This document shows, one piece after another, positions 10,710-19,403 of a stretch of 64,000 nt of DNA. Where the stretch lies: positions 1 to 64,000 of the forward strand of contig JBELLU010000003.1 of assembly GCA_042096455.1 (NCBI GenBank), given 5' to 3'. The DNA is from UBA7445 sp042096455 (lineage in GTDB: Bacteria; Verrucomicrobiota; Verrucomicrobiia; Opitutales; Coraliomargaritaceae). The position numbers were made by a program, and so were the translations under genes. Numbering within the stretch: position 1 is the first letter of the stretch; each line of letters begins with the position of its first letter. The notes under the pieces are model-generated. The model saw only the letters and a program-made list of their open reading frames with translations, was not told the origin of the DNA and ran no database searches.

Positions 10710-12134
10710 ATGATAAAATTCATAAGCTTTGGTTTTGTGTTCGTGGCATTGAGTTGCTTTGGGGAAACACTCACCGATATCAAGGGCCGCAGTATTGAAG
10801 TCGAAATTCTCAAGGTTGGCACCCAAGCAGTTGAGGTGCGCCGGGTAGACGGAGTCCGCTTCTCGATCCCCCTCGCGCAATTAAGTGATCCGGACCGGCA
10901 GCGACTCAAAGCACAGGCGGATGAGCCTTCCAATAACCCTGACCCAAGCCCTCGAAACACCGACTCAAAAATCTACAAAATGCTGAATCAACAACTCGGC
11001 ATTGATTTGTGGAGCGATGACAATCTATGGGATGACGCCCCGCATGAGGTCGCTTACCGCCTTGGTTGGCCCCAGGAATCCAAGACCCAAACCCAGTCCA
11101 GCTTCCGCGTGTATTTTAAAAAGAAAAGCCCGATCGGCGGCGCCATCCCTTACACCGCGGCCCTTTATGGCCAAAATGGAAAGGTCGATTATATCAGCAT
11201 CATGTTTGCCAACAAAGGCGACTCGGTAACCTTTGACCTGCTGGATAACGAGCGGAAGGCCCTGAAAGCGGTCAATGAGGCGATTGATGCAGACAATGAG
11301 AAACTGGAGGCCTCCCTCGCTATTTTTGGTTCACCGGATCGTCAGTCAACCGGTTCGGGAAAAGCAATGAAAGAAAGAATCCTCCGTTGGGATGTCGGCA
11401 ATTCCAGCCTCCTGCTCGCGGCGGTGGAAGATGAATATCTCGCACTTCGGATTATGCCAGAGGAATTGGCTGACCAACGCGGACGACCGGAAAGGATCAA
11501 TACGACCCTAGCCAAGAAAATGGCCCGGGCGAACGTACAGACTAATGACTTTGGCGATGTTCTTATCAACAACATACCGATGGTCGATCAAGGCCCCAAA
11601 GGCTATTGCGTTCCTGCCACCCTTGAACGATGCCTGCGCTATATGGGCATCCGCGCGGATATGTATGCCCTTGCGATGGCGGGTAACACTGGGCTCGGCG
11701 GCGGCACTTACGTCAGCGATATCATCGAGGGAACCTCGGATTTTGTGCGCAGAGCGGGGCGACAAATGCAAAATATCTCCGGAAAGGCATCCGTTAGAGG
11801 TGTTAAAAAATTCATCGAGGACGGCCAGCCCGTCCTGTGGACGATGTATTCAACCAATGAATACAATATGATCGCGAACGCCATCACACGACAGCGCATG
11901 AAGGCGAACGATGTGAAGCTCTGGAAGAAGACCCTCTCCGAACTGCTAAAGCGTTCACCCAAACTCAAAGAGGATCCTGACCGGGGGCACATTTGCCTGA
12001 TCGTGGGCTTCAACGATGCAACCGGAGAATTAGCCGTCAGCGATTCATGGGGTCCGGAGTATGAATTGCGCTGGATCAGCGAGGATGAGGCGCAGGATAT
12101 CAGTTCCGGATATTTTTACGTGATTGATTTTTAA
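10710..12134 (+). CDS. SHD1-domain protein with C39-like cysteine peptidase domain
   Basis: Predicted exported protein of 474 residues. Residues 1-19 are a signal peptide. Residues 20-65 form an SHD1-like domain (TDIKGRSIEVEILKV, then RVDGVRFSIPLAQLS), a small fold frequent in secreted proteins of Planctomycetota and Verrucomicrobiota. The middle (about 85-255) is unrecognised. Residues 287-474 fit a papain-like C39_2 peptidase: C300 in GPKGYCVPAT, H427 in RGHICLIVG and D445 in VSDSWG make a plausible Cys-His-Asp triad. Such domains cleave small peptides or double-glycine leaders, but no bacteriocin or ABC transporter gene is adjacent, so the substrate is unknown. It lies 66 bases after yhbY. 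Confidence 0.75.
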   Translation: MIKFISFGFVFVALSCFGETLTDIKGRSIEVEILKVGTQAVEVRRVDGVRFSIPLAQLSDPDRQRLKAQADEPSNNPDPSPRNTDSKIYKMLNQQLGIDLWSDDNLWDDAPHEVAYRLGWPQESKTQTQSSFRVYFKKKSPIGGAIPYTAALYGQNGKVDYISIMFANKGDSVTFDLLDNERKALKAVNEAIDADNEKLEASLAIFGSPDRQSTGSGKAMKERILRWDVGNSSLLLAAVEDEYLALRIMPEELADQRGRPERINTTLAKKMARANVQTNDFGDVLINNIPMVDQGPKGYCVPATLERCLRYMGIRADMYALAMAGNTGLGGGTYVSDIIEGTSDFVRRAGRQMQNISGKASVRGVKKFIEDGQPVLWTMYSTNEYNMIANAITRQRMKANDVKLWKKTLSELLKRSPKLKEDPDRGHICLIVGFNDATGELAVSDSWGPEYELRWISEDEAQDISSGYFYVIDF

Positions 12135-12186
12135 AGCCGGGGCTTCCCCACTTTACAGGCATCGAATAAAGGTATAGCTTAGTACT

Positions 12187-13167
12187 ATGTCTGATTTTCG
12201 CACCGTCCAAGCACTCAAGGCCCTCGACCGCGAACTCGCGGTTCCCTTCCGGGGCATCTTCATCCTGCGTCGCAAGAACACCAAAACCGCCCGAAACGGC
12301 AACCCCTTCTTAAACTTAGAACTTGGCGATTCCAGCGGAAGTTTTACCGCCAACTGTTTTGGGGATTCGCCCCTCTACAAGGCCCTTGAAGCGGCTCAAG
12401 AAGGTTCTATTGCACGCATCGCGGGCACCACCGAATATTATAACGATCGTTTTTCTCCCCGTCTCTCTGCCGGCGAAATCATCGATGCGGAGGAAGCCGC
12501 GGAGGAAGGCGCGCTGGGGCAACTCATGGAGGTTCCGCCGGAAAGCGAAGCCGAACTTTGGCAGCACTTGCAAGATGCCGTCGCAGCCATTCTTCACCCG
12601 CAGTTGCGGGAAACGGTTGAGCGCGTGATCCATGAGACCGAACCTGCGCTTCGTGTCAGCCCTGCCGCCATCAGTATGCACCACGCCTATCGCCATGGTT
12701 TACTCGAACACACCGTGCATATGCTGCGTGCCGCCCGCGCCCTCTTGCCGCTTTACCCCGAAGTGGACGCCGATCTCGCTCTCGCGGGTATCGCCCTGCA
12801 CGATATCGGAAAACTAGAGGAATATGAGGGAGATTTTGCGGCACGAACGAGCCGAATCGGCATCCTGCAAGGTCATGTTGTTATCGGTTTTCGTGTCGCA
12901 CGCAAGGCCGCCCTTCAATGTGGTCTGAATGAGGACCTCACCGAACGTCTCGAGCATATTATTCTCAGCCACCAAGGAGAGAAGGAATGGGGAGCTGCCG
13001 CAATGGCGGCCACGCCCGAGGCGGTATTTGTCTCGATGGTGGATAACCTCGATGCCAAAATGGGAATGGTGCAGCGCGTCCTGCGCAATAGCCCCGAAGG
13101 CGAGGTCTTTTCTGAATTTCTGCCGGGGCTCCAAACCCGCGTTCTGCTAACGCCGCCTGAAAAATAA
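12187..13167 (+). CDS. YhaM-like 3'-5' exoribonuclease (OB fold + HD domain)
   Basis: Protein of 326 residues resembling Bacillus YhaM. The N-terminal 110 residues are an OB-type nucleic-acid-binding domain (FRGIFILRRKN, then FLNLELGDSSGSF). Residues about 155-300 carry an HD phosphohydrolase domain: HHAYRHGLLEHT supplies the first histidines, and IALHDIGKLEEY the HD pair. Relatives degrade single-stranded RNA or DNA from the 3' end using divalent metal. The next gene, a membrane protein, begins 16 bases after the stop. Confidence 0.85.
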   Translation: MSDFRTVQALKALDRELAVPFRGIFILRRKNTKTARNGNPFLNLELGDSSGSFTANCFGDSPLYKALEAAQEGSIARIAGTTEYYNDRFSPRLSAGEIIDAEEAAEEGALGQLMEVPPESEAELWQHLQDAVAAILHPQLRETVERVIHETEPALRVSPAAISMHHAYRHGLLEHTVHMLRAARALLPLYPEVDADLALAGIALHDIGKLEEYEGDFAARTSRIGILQGHVVIGFRVARKAALQCGLNEDLTERLEHIILSHQGEKEWGAAAMAATPEAVFVSMVDNLDAKMGMVQRVLRNSPEGEVFSEFLPGLQTRVLLTPPEK

Positions 13168-13183
13168 GAGGAAACGCTATATT

Positions 13184-13975
13184 TTGAAGGTGCGAACGCG
13201 CGCAGATGAAACACCCTGCTTTTGGCAGTGGCCCAATGTGCTGGGCATTGATGCGGCATTGATCGCAGTCAGTTGGTATTGGCTTCTGCTGCCCAATGAA
13301 ACAATCTTCCCGACGATTCCCGCCCTGGTGCTCGCGCTTTCCGTCTGGCTCACATACCTTGCAGATCGCTTATTTGACGTGCGCGGAAAAGAACTTACCG
13401 AGCTCCGCTCGCTGCGCCACCGCTTCGTTGCCCGACATAAAAACACCCTATGGACTTTTTGGTGGTTTCTCCTTCTGATCAACCTGAGTCTTGCCCTGAA
13501 AGGCCTAAACGAAGCGCAATTGATGCGTGGACTTATTCTGCTCTTGGTAACACTGGCCTATACATTTGGAGTACAGAAAATAAAACCGGCGTTGTTTCAA
13601 AAGGAACTCCTGGTCGGGCTTATTTTCAGCGCAGGAGTCCTCATCTTTCTCAACCATCCGCCCCAGTGGCTGCTCCCGCCTACCCTCGTTTTCCTGTTCA
13701 CCGGCAATTGCCTGCTCGTTACTGAATTCGACCCACCCAATAAAAACAATCGAAGGCAAACCATTTGCCGCCTTCTAAATCCAACACTCCTAATGATCGG
13801 GATTGCTGCACTGCTCGCAGCCCTATGCCTCTCGATTGCCCTCAGCGCGGTTATCCTACTCTTTGGGATTTACTCGTTTCGCCACATACTGGGCTCTGAA
13901 ACCGGACGAATTTTAGCCGATGCCTCCCTGCTGGTTCCTCCACTACTATCCCTTATTTGTCAGTGGGGTTTTTGA
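13184..13975 (+). CDS. Polytopic membrane protein, UbiA-like
   Basis: Integral membrane protein of 263 residues with about seven or eight hydrophobic helices. The segment YLADRLFDVRG after the second helix resembles the first aspartate-rich motif of UbiA prenyltransferases, but the second motif is not clear, so this may be a non-catalytic relative. The start is a TTG at 13184 with an AGAGGA ribosome-binding site about 11 bases before; no ATG fits the N-terminus. The 3' end overlaps the convergent LolA-like gene by 23 bases. The function is uncertain. Confidence 0.5.
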   Translation: MKVRTRADETPCFWQWPNVLGIDAALIAVSWYWLLLPNETIFPTIPALVLALSVWLTYLADRLFDVRGKELTELRSLRHRFVARHKNTLWTFWWFLLLINLSLALKGLNEAQLMRGLILLLVTLAYTFGVQKIKPALFQKELLVGLIFSAGVLIFLNHPPQWLLPPTLVFLFTGNCLLVTEFDPPNKNNRRQTICRLLNPTLLMIGIAALLAALCLSIALSAVILLFGIYSFRHILGSETGRILADASLLVPPLLSLICQWGF

Positions 13976-14726
13976 CATCATCCGCTTCAAAGTAAGCGTC
14001 AAAAACTCCCGCATTGGGCTTCACGTCATCAATGATGACTTCCTTGGTCATTGCCCCATCCACAAAATGCTGCATTAATCGAGCCCAGTAGACGCCTTTT
14101 ATTAAACTAAATCTATCATAGTAGATTTCTTCTTTTGATAACTCGCTCATTTCGCTATCCTTCGGCAAATCGCGGACCATTTTTACTTCCTGATAATGTT
14201 CCAAACTTAGCCAGATACTATCAAAGCCAAATTTGCCGGCAGGATCAAAATCAAGGCGCACGACCTCCTGTCCTTTCACCTCTTCGATCGCAGCAACCGT
14301 GATGAGTTTCCGCTTTTTGAATGCTGAATAAAAAGGGGAATCGAACATGCTATCCATTTTTAGTGTAGCAAGTTCATCGTCTTCGATTTTCGTAAGTGCG
14401 ACCAGCCCAGAACGGCTCGTCACTTCCTGCCAACCCTCTTCACCATTAAATATGGTAGAAAATTCAAAGTTATCGAAGGAAACGGTTATGCGCATTTTAT
14501 TCGGGCGCTTGCGGTATAGCCGGAATTTGACCTTTTGGTCGTCCTGCATGATGTGACCGGAAACAATAATGCTATTGAGCTCTTGCATATTTCTTTCACC
14601 GCCGTTGTTAGAAATGAATTCGCGGTAGATCTCATACAGTGAGGGCAACGGTTCCTCTGCTTTCAAGGAGCTCATCGAGAAAACAAAGAAGAGAAAAATC
14701 CAAATTAATTTTAACAAATCTTTCAT
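13953..14726 (-). CDS. LolA-like outer-membrane lipoprotein-sorting family protein
   Basis: Exported protein of 257 residues with a signal peptide (hydrophobic residues 5-22, cleavage near KAEEP). The body has the half-barrel pattern of LolA/LolB and YcnI-like proteins: SIIVSGHIMQDDQKVKFRLY, PNKMRITV, then a SIWLSLEHYQEVKM strand. Such proteins bind lipid acyl chains in the periplasm. No lolB or lolCDE lies near it, and a similar fold occurs in proteins of unknown function, so the exact job is open. It is 42 bases downstream of coaC on the same strand. Confidence 0.6.
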   Translation of the reverse strand: MKDLLKLIWIFLFFVFSMSSLKAEEPLPSLYEIYREFISNNGGERNMQELNSIIVSGHIMQDDQKVKFRLYRKRPNKMRITVSFDNFEFSTIFNGEEGWQEVTSRSGLVALTKIEDDELATLKMDSMFDSPFYSAFKKRKLITVAAIEEVKGQEVVRLDFDPAGKFGFDSIWLSLEHYQEVKMVRDLPKDSEMSELSKEEIYYDRFSLIKGVYWARLMQHFVDGAMTKEVIIDDVKPNAGVFDAYFEADDVKNPTDK

Positions 14727-14768
14727 TTTACTTATTCCGCATAAACATAAAACTGCATAAAATAACTA

Positions 14769-15338
14769 TCAACCTAATAAACACAAAACACTTTCGATAA
14801 TTGATTCGATGGGGGCCAGTTTACCCGGCCCCTCGTAACCACAGGCCAAGCGACCGACTTCCGTATCCACAAACCTGTATCCCCGTTCGCGCAAGGTTGC
14901 CATATTCGCCTGTGTTGCAGCGTGTTCGAGCATTTTTCCATTCATCGCAGGCGCCAATAATACCGGTGCCCGTGTCGCCAAATGAATCGATGTCAGTAAA
15001 TCCGGAGCTAACCCGTGAGCAAAATTCGCGATGCAGTGCGCCGTCGCGGGAGCAACCAGAAGCAAATCCGCCCGATCCGCGAGCTCAATGTGGCCGGGTT
15101 GCCAGCCCTCCTCCTCCGCCCACAGATCCGAGGCCGCAGGGTTACGAGCCAGAGTTTGCAGTGTCAGCGGTTGCATGAACCGACAGGCTGACTCCGTCAA
15201 AACCGGAAAGACCTCCGCCCCATATTCCACCAAACGACTGGTCAAATCCGCCGCTTTATAGGCCGCAATCGACCCCGTCACTCCCAATACTATGGTTCGA
15301 CCTTTCAACTGATTATCTGGATTATCCACAAACCCCAC
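14769..15338 (-). CDS. coaC: Flavoprotein, phosphopantothenoylcysteine decarboxylase domain only
   Basis: Monofunctional CoaC-type flavoprotein of 189 residues that would decarboxylate phosphopantothenoylcysteine in coenzyme A synthesis. It has the FMN-binding start VLGVTGSIAAYKAADL, the catalytic histidine in GHIELADRADLLLVAPAT, the PAMNGKM clamp motif and the active cysteine in LACGYEGPGKL. In most bacteria this domain is fused to CoaB (the synthetase) in one 400-residue protein; here the frame ends after the CoaC part and no coaB follows, as a LolA-like gene comes next. CoaB must be encoded elsewhere. The gene is divergent from leuA. Confidence 0.85.
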   Translation of the reverse strand: MGFVDNPDNQLKGRTIVLGVTGSIAAYKAADLTSRLVEYGAEVFPVLTESACRFMQPLTLQTLARNPAASDLWAEEEGWQPGHIELADRADLLLVAPATAHCIANFAHGLAPDLLTSIHLATRAPVLLAPAMNGKMLEHAATQANMATLRERGYRFVDTEVGRLACGYEGPGKLAPIESIIESVLCLLG

Positions 15339-15426
15339 CCTAGATAAAAAAAGTCATACAACAAGCCTCAAGCGGTTATTTCCGCTAGTAATCTTATCAT
15401 AACCGTGCAGGATAGAAGAAAAATTC

Positions 15427-17097
15427 ATGCAACGCCATCCCATCAGTAAGTATCAACCGGTCACCCCAATCAACCTGCCCGATCGCCAATGGCCCGATCG
15501 CCAGATCAAACAGGCTCCCATTTGGGCCAGTGTCGATTTGCGAGACGGAAACCAAGCCCTCGCAATACCGATGACGGTCGATGAGAAAATTGAATTCTTC
15601 GACTCGCTCGTTAAGACGGGCTTTAAGGAAATCGAGGTCGGTTTCCCTTCCGCCAGCCAGACGGAATTCGACTTTATCCGCCGCCTGGTGGACGAAAAAC
15701 GCATCCCCGAGGACGTCACCGTTCAAGTTCTGGTTCAGGCACGCGAGCATTTGATCCGCCGCACCTTTGAAAGCCTTGAGGGTGTTCCCCGCGCGATTGT
15801 TCATCTCTACAACTCGACTTCGCCCCTGCAGCGCGATGTTACCTTTAATAAGACCAAAGATGAAATCAAAGCGATCGCAGTTGAAGGCGCGGAGCTCATT
15901 AAAAGCCTGGTCGCGACTATTCCCGATACCGATATCCGGCTCGAGTATTCCCCCGAAAGCTTCTCCGATACCGAGGTGGACTACGCCCTTGAGGTTTGCG
16001 AGGCGGTCATGGCGGTCTGGCAACCCACCGAGGACAACAAGATTATTCTCAACCTTCCGGCTACGGTTGAAATTGCCACCCCCAATCATCACGCCGATCA
16101 AATCGAGTGGTTTTGCCGAAACCTCAAAGAACGCAACAAGGCCATCATCAGCCTCCATACCCACAATGACCGTGGCACCGGTACTGCCGCCACCGAACTG
16201 GGACTCCTCGCCGGCGCGGATCGCGTCGAGGGCACCCTCTTTGGCAACGGGGAGCGCACCGGCAACCTCGACATCGTGACGGTTGCCCTCAACCTTTACA
16301 CGCAAGGCATCGATCCAAAACTCGACCTTGCCGATATCCCGGAGCTGCGCGCGACCTACGAACGCATTACCCGTATGCTGGTTCCCGAGCGCCACCCCTA
16401 TGCCGGCGACCTCGTTTTCACCGCATTTTCCGGATCACACCAAGACGCCATCAAAAAAGGGATGGACCTTCATGCAAAAAAGGCAGACCCCGCCTCGCAA
16501 TGGCGTGTCCCTTACCTCCTTATCGATCCACAGGATATCGGTCGCACTTATGAAGCGATCATCCGGATCAATAGCCAAAGCGGAAAGGGCGGAGTGGCAT
16601 TCCTCCTTCACCGGGATCACGGCCTTGACCTCCCCAAGGCAATGCACCCCGAAGTCGGTGCAGTCATCAATCAAGCTGCCGATCTAGGTAGCCGTGAACT
16701 GGAATCCAAAGAAATTCATGCGCTCTTCCTTCGTGAATACGTCCAGCGCGCCGCTCCGCTTCAACTGATTAGTATCGAGCGTGAAGACTTCGCCAAATCC
16801 GGCGAGATCAGTATCGAGGCAGAAATCATGCACGAAGATAAAAAAGCGACGATTCGCGGCACGGGCAACGGCCCCATCAGTGCATTTGTGGATGCCCTCC
16901 AGGACTACGGCTTGAAAGATTTCCAACTCATGGATTACCGCCAGCATTCCATTGGCCATGGTTCCAAAACCGAGGCCGCCGCCTATATTCAAATAAAAAA
17001 GGATGACGGCTCGATTTATTTCGGTTGCGGCATTAATGCCAACATTGAAGTCGCTGGTTTGAATGCCCTCGTCAGCGCTTTTAATCGTTCACGTTAG
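15427..17097 (+). CDS. leuA: 2-isopropylmalate synthase (long type)
   Basis: First committed enzyme of leucine synthesis, condensing acetyl-CoA with 2-oxoisovalerate. It has 556 residues and belongs to the long LeuA group. The catalytic barrel has the metal and substrate motifs VDLRDGNQALA (36-46) and LHTHNDRGTGTAATE with the zinc histidines at 244 and 246, then GTLFGNGERTGN. The last 110 residues form the leucine-binding regulatory domain, so feedback inhibition is likely. dapF starts 29 bases later and may be co-transcribed. The 88-base gap to divergent coaC has a weak hairpin (AGCGG-CCGCT) but no clear leader peptide. Confidence 0.96.
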   Translation: MQRHPISKYQPVTPINLPDRQWPDRQIKQAPIWASVDLRDGNQALAIPMTVDEKIEFFDSLVKTGFKEIEVGFPSASQTEFDFIRRLVDEKRIPEDVTVQVLVQAREHLIRRTFESLEGVPRAIVHLYNSTSPLQRDVTFNKTKDEIKAIAVEGAELIKSLVATIPDTDIRLEYSPESFSDTEVDYALEVCEAVMAVWQPTEDNKIILNLPATVEIATPNHHADQIEWFCRNLKERNKAIISLHTHNDRGTGTAATELGLLAGADRVEGTLFGNGERTGNLDIVTVALNLYTQGIDPKLDLADIPELRATYERITRMLVPERHPYAGDLVFTAFSGSHQDAIKKGMDLHAKKADPASQWRVPYLLIDPQDIGRTYEAIIRINSQSGKGGVAFLLHRDHGLDLPKAMHPEVGAVINQAADLGSRELESKEIHALFLREYVQRAAPLQLISIEREDFAKSGEISIEAEIMHEDKKATIRGTGNGPISAFVDALQDYGLKDFQLMDYRQHSIGHGSKTEAAAYIQIKKDDGSIYFGCGINANIEVAGLNALVSAFNRSR

Positions 17098-17126
17098 AAG
17101 AAAATTCGACTCCACCGCCTGCCACC

Positions 17127-17966
17127 ATGATGCAATTTTTTAAATACCACGCCCTCGGCAATGATTACCTCGTGCTCGATCCTGCGGAAGCACCCGCTTT
17201 ACCCGCAACCGATGACACTATTCGTATTTGCCACCGCAATTTCGGACTCGGATCCGACGGAATCCTCTATGGTCCCACCCCAAGTGAGCAGGCCGATTTT
17301 GGCCTGCGTATCATCAACCCCGATGGAAGTGAGGCGGAGAAAAGCGGCAATGGCTTACGCATCTTTGCCCGTTACCTCTACGATACCGGGCGCGTGGGCA
17401 GCGACCCTTTCACAGTCGATACCCTTGGCGGGATCGTAACCTGCGAGATCAGTGAAAACGCAGCATCCATAACGGTTGATATGGGTCGTGTGAGCTTTGG
17501 GCGCGACCCCCAGGAAGCCGTGTCCGGCGCTGGAGAAATCCTCCAAATCAACGGAACGGACTACCGGGTCCACATTGCTGACATCGGCAACCCCCACTGT
17601 GTTGTCCCCTTGGATGAGATTTCCCGCGAACTGGCCTGCGAAGTCGGCGCAGCCCTTGAGGTTCACCCCAGTTTCCCCAAGCGCACCAACGTTCAATTCC
17701 TCAAGGCCCTCGACCGCCAAAATATCCAAATCGAAATATGGGAACGCGGCGCGGGATACACCCTCGCCTCCGGTTCCAGCAGCAGTGCCGCCGCTGCAGT
17801 GGCACACCGCCTCGGACTTTGCGATGCCGAACTCACCGTTCATATGCCGGGGGGCACGATCGGAATTCAAATTGGCGAAGACTACGCCATTCGAATGACC
17901 GGGCCCGCTACCCGCGTAGCGGAAATGCAGTTCGACCCCGAAGCGCTGGGCTTCAAATCCAACTAA
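17127..17966 (+). CDS. dapF: Diaminopimelate epimerase homologue with both catalytic Cys replaced by Ser
   Basis: DapF-fold protein of 279 residues, the usual length. DapF converts LL- to meso-diaminopimelate by a two-base mechanism with two cysteines. The scaffold is well kept: FFKYHALGNDYLV at the start, NPDGSEAE, GNPHCVV (157) and ERGAGYTLAS. However the first catalytic motif, normally CGNG, reads KSGNGLR (S73), and the second, normally ACGTGA or ACGSGS, reads ASGSSSSAA (S215). Both are plain serine codons (AGC and TCC), and the frame is intact. Function as a classic epimerase is therefore doubtful; a serine-based variant, another substrate or a non-catalytic role are possible. It directly follows leuA. 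Confidence 0.85.
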   Translation: MMQFFKYHALGNDYLVLDPAEAPALPATDDTIRICHRNFGLGSDGILYGPTPSEQADFGLRIINPDGSEAEKSGNGLRIFARYLYDTGRVGSDPFTVDTLGGIVTCEISENAASITVDMGRVSFGRDPQEAVSGAGEILQINGTDYRVHIADIGNPHCVVPLDEISRELACEVGAALEVHPSFPKRTNVQFLKALDRQNIQIEIWERGAGYTLASGSSSSAAAAVAHRLGLCDAELTVHMPGGTIGIQIGEDYAIRMTGPATRVAEMQFDPEALGFKSN

Positions 17967-18035
17967 GCCGTAGCCGACTGGGCACTTATGGCTGGCGCTT
18001 GATTATTTTATTTAATAAGCTTATAAACTATTTAA

Positions 18036-18365
18036 ATGAAAAATAACATTAACCGCAGCCTTAATTACCTGCTCTATCTCTGTTTTTGCCTGATGGCCGG
18101 AACAGGATTGATGCTGGTTTATCGATTGCCACCCCGCAGTCGTGGCGGCGGCGGTTCCGTGCTGGGCCTCACCCGTCATGAATGGGGCGACATCCATTAC
18201 TGGGTGAGCTACGCCTTTGCCGCGGCGATCCTCCTGCATCTTTGGATGCACCGGCAATGGCTCCATAAAGTTGCGGTGCGCCGCCATAACTGGCTACTCC
18301 TGCTCGGTTTGCTCTTGGGAATTGCTCTGATCGTAATCCCCTTCTTCATTCCCGTTATAAAATAA
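18036..18365 (+). CDS. DUF4405-like small membrane protein
   Basis: Membrane protein of 109 residues with three hydrophobic helices (about 10-28, 55-72 and 84-106). Two histidine-bearing segments, TRHEWGDIHYW and LLHLWMHRQW, are spaced as in DUF4405 and cytochrome-b561-type proteins and could hold haem, but this is inference. It ends 9 bases before the convergent aguA gene. The function is unknown. Confidence 0.55.
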   Translation: MKNNINRSLNYLLYLCFCLMAGTGLMLVYRLPPRSRGGGGSVLGLTRHEWGDIHYWVSYAFAAAILLHLWMHRQWLHKVAVRRHNWLLLLGLLLGIALIVIPFFIPVIK

Positions 18366-18374
18366 ACCAACTGC

Positions 18375-19403
18375 TCAAGCCAATGCCGGTTGGTGCTGAC
18401 TGAGGCAATGCAATGCCCCGCCTTCCCGAATAATCTCAAGGCAATCAAAACCCAGAATCTCCCGCCCGGGATAGCATTCCCCAATAATGCGCAGGACTTC
18501 ACCCTCCAAATCCGGCTGCCCGTAAGTCGGCACCAATACCGCTCCGTTCAGCACCAGATAATTCAAATAACTCGCCGCCAACATTTCCCCCTTCTCGTAA
18601 ATCGGCGCCGGCAGCGGCAAGGCCTTCATTTGATAGGGCCTCCCATCAACCGTTGTGAAGCTTTGGATACGGCGCTCGTTGTCAGCCAAAGCAGTATAAT
18701 CCGGATGCGCTCTATCAGGAGCAGCCGCATACAAAATCGCATCCTCCCGGTAAAAACGCGCCAGATTATCGATGTGCCCATCGGTATCATCACTCGCCAG
18801 CCCCTGCCCCAGCCAAAGCACCTGCGAAATTCCCAAACCCGCCGACAAACGCTCCTCCGCTGCCGCCTTGACGCCCATCGCCCCGCGGTTGAGATTCAAT
18901 AAAACGGCTTCAGTCGTCAGCAAAACCCCCGCCCCGTTGCATTCAATCGCTCCACCTTCAAGCACCTGCTCTTCCTTTGAGACAGCCAAGCACAGCTCTC
19001 GACCAATCCAGGCTGCGGCACCATCGTCCTTGCTCCAGGGCGCATACTTTTCTCCCCAGGCATTGAAACGCCAGTCGGAAATATGCAGCTCCGAGGCGGT
19101 TTCATTGATCATAAAAAGAGGCCCAAAATCCCGACACCATACGTCGTCGCAGCTATAGTCAAAAAGTTCCACATCCGCTCCAGCCAAACGCTTCCGCAAC
19201 CCCGACTGCGCTTCCTTGGAGCATAAAACGCAAACCCGCTGGAAACCTGCCGCCAAAGCATACAACTGCGCCAATTGATCCTGCACCAAATCCAGTTTCC
19301 CCTCCCAGAGCGCTGCACGTGTTGGCCAAGCAAACCACACCGCCTCCTGTTTTTCCCACTCCGCCGGCAGACGATATTTCCCGGAATCCGAGACTGTTGT
19401 CAT
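18375..19403 (-). CDS. aguA: Agmatine deiminase
   Basis: Hydrolyses agmatine to N-carbamoylputrescine and ammonia. It has 342 residues, a little shorter than the usual 360-370. The guanidino-group-modifying fold is shown by DDVWCRDFGPLF, a substrate and active-site stretch in SDDTDGHIDNLARF, and the nucleophile C333 in GGALHCLSQ near the C-terminus. It overlaps aguB by 4 bases (ATGA), which makes coupled translation likely, with aguB first. Together with SpeA at the left end of the window this completes the arginine-to-putrescine route. Confidence 0.95.
   Translation of the reverse strand: MTTVSDSGKYRLPAEWEKQEAVWFAWPTRAALWEGKLDLVQDQLAQLYALAAGFQRVCVLCSKEAQSGLRKRLAGADVELFDYSCDDVWCRDFGPLFMINETASELHISDWRFNAWGEKYAPWSKDDGAAAWIGRELCLAVSKEEQVLEGGAIECNGAGVLLTTEAVLLNLNRGAMGVKAAAEERLSAGLGISQVLWLGQGLASDDTDGHIDNLARFYREDAILYAAAPDRAHPDYTALADNERRIQSFTTVDGRPYQMKALPLPAPIYEKGEMLAASYLNYLVLNGAVLVPTYGQPDLEGEVLRIIGECYPGREILGFDCLEIIREGGALHCLSQHQPALA

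Noticed and set aside
15360..15426. Leucine attenuator before leuA
   Set aside because: Only a 5-bp stem and no leucine-rich leader peptide is present.
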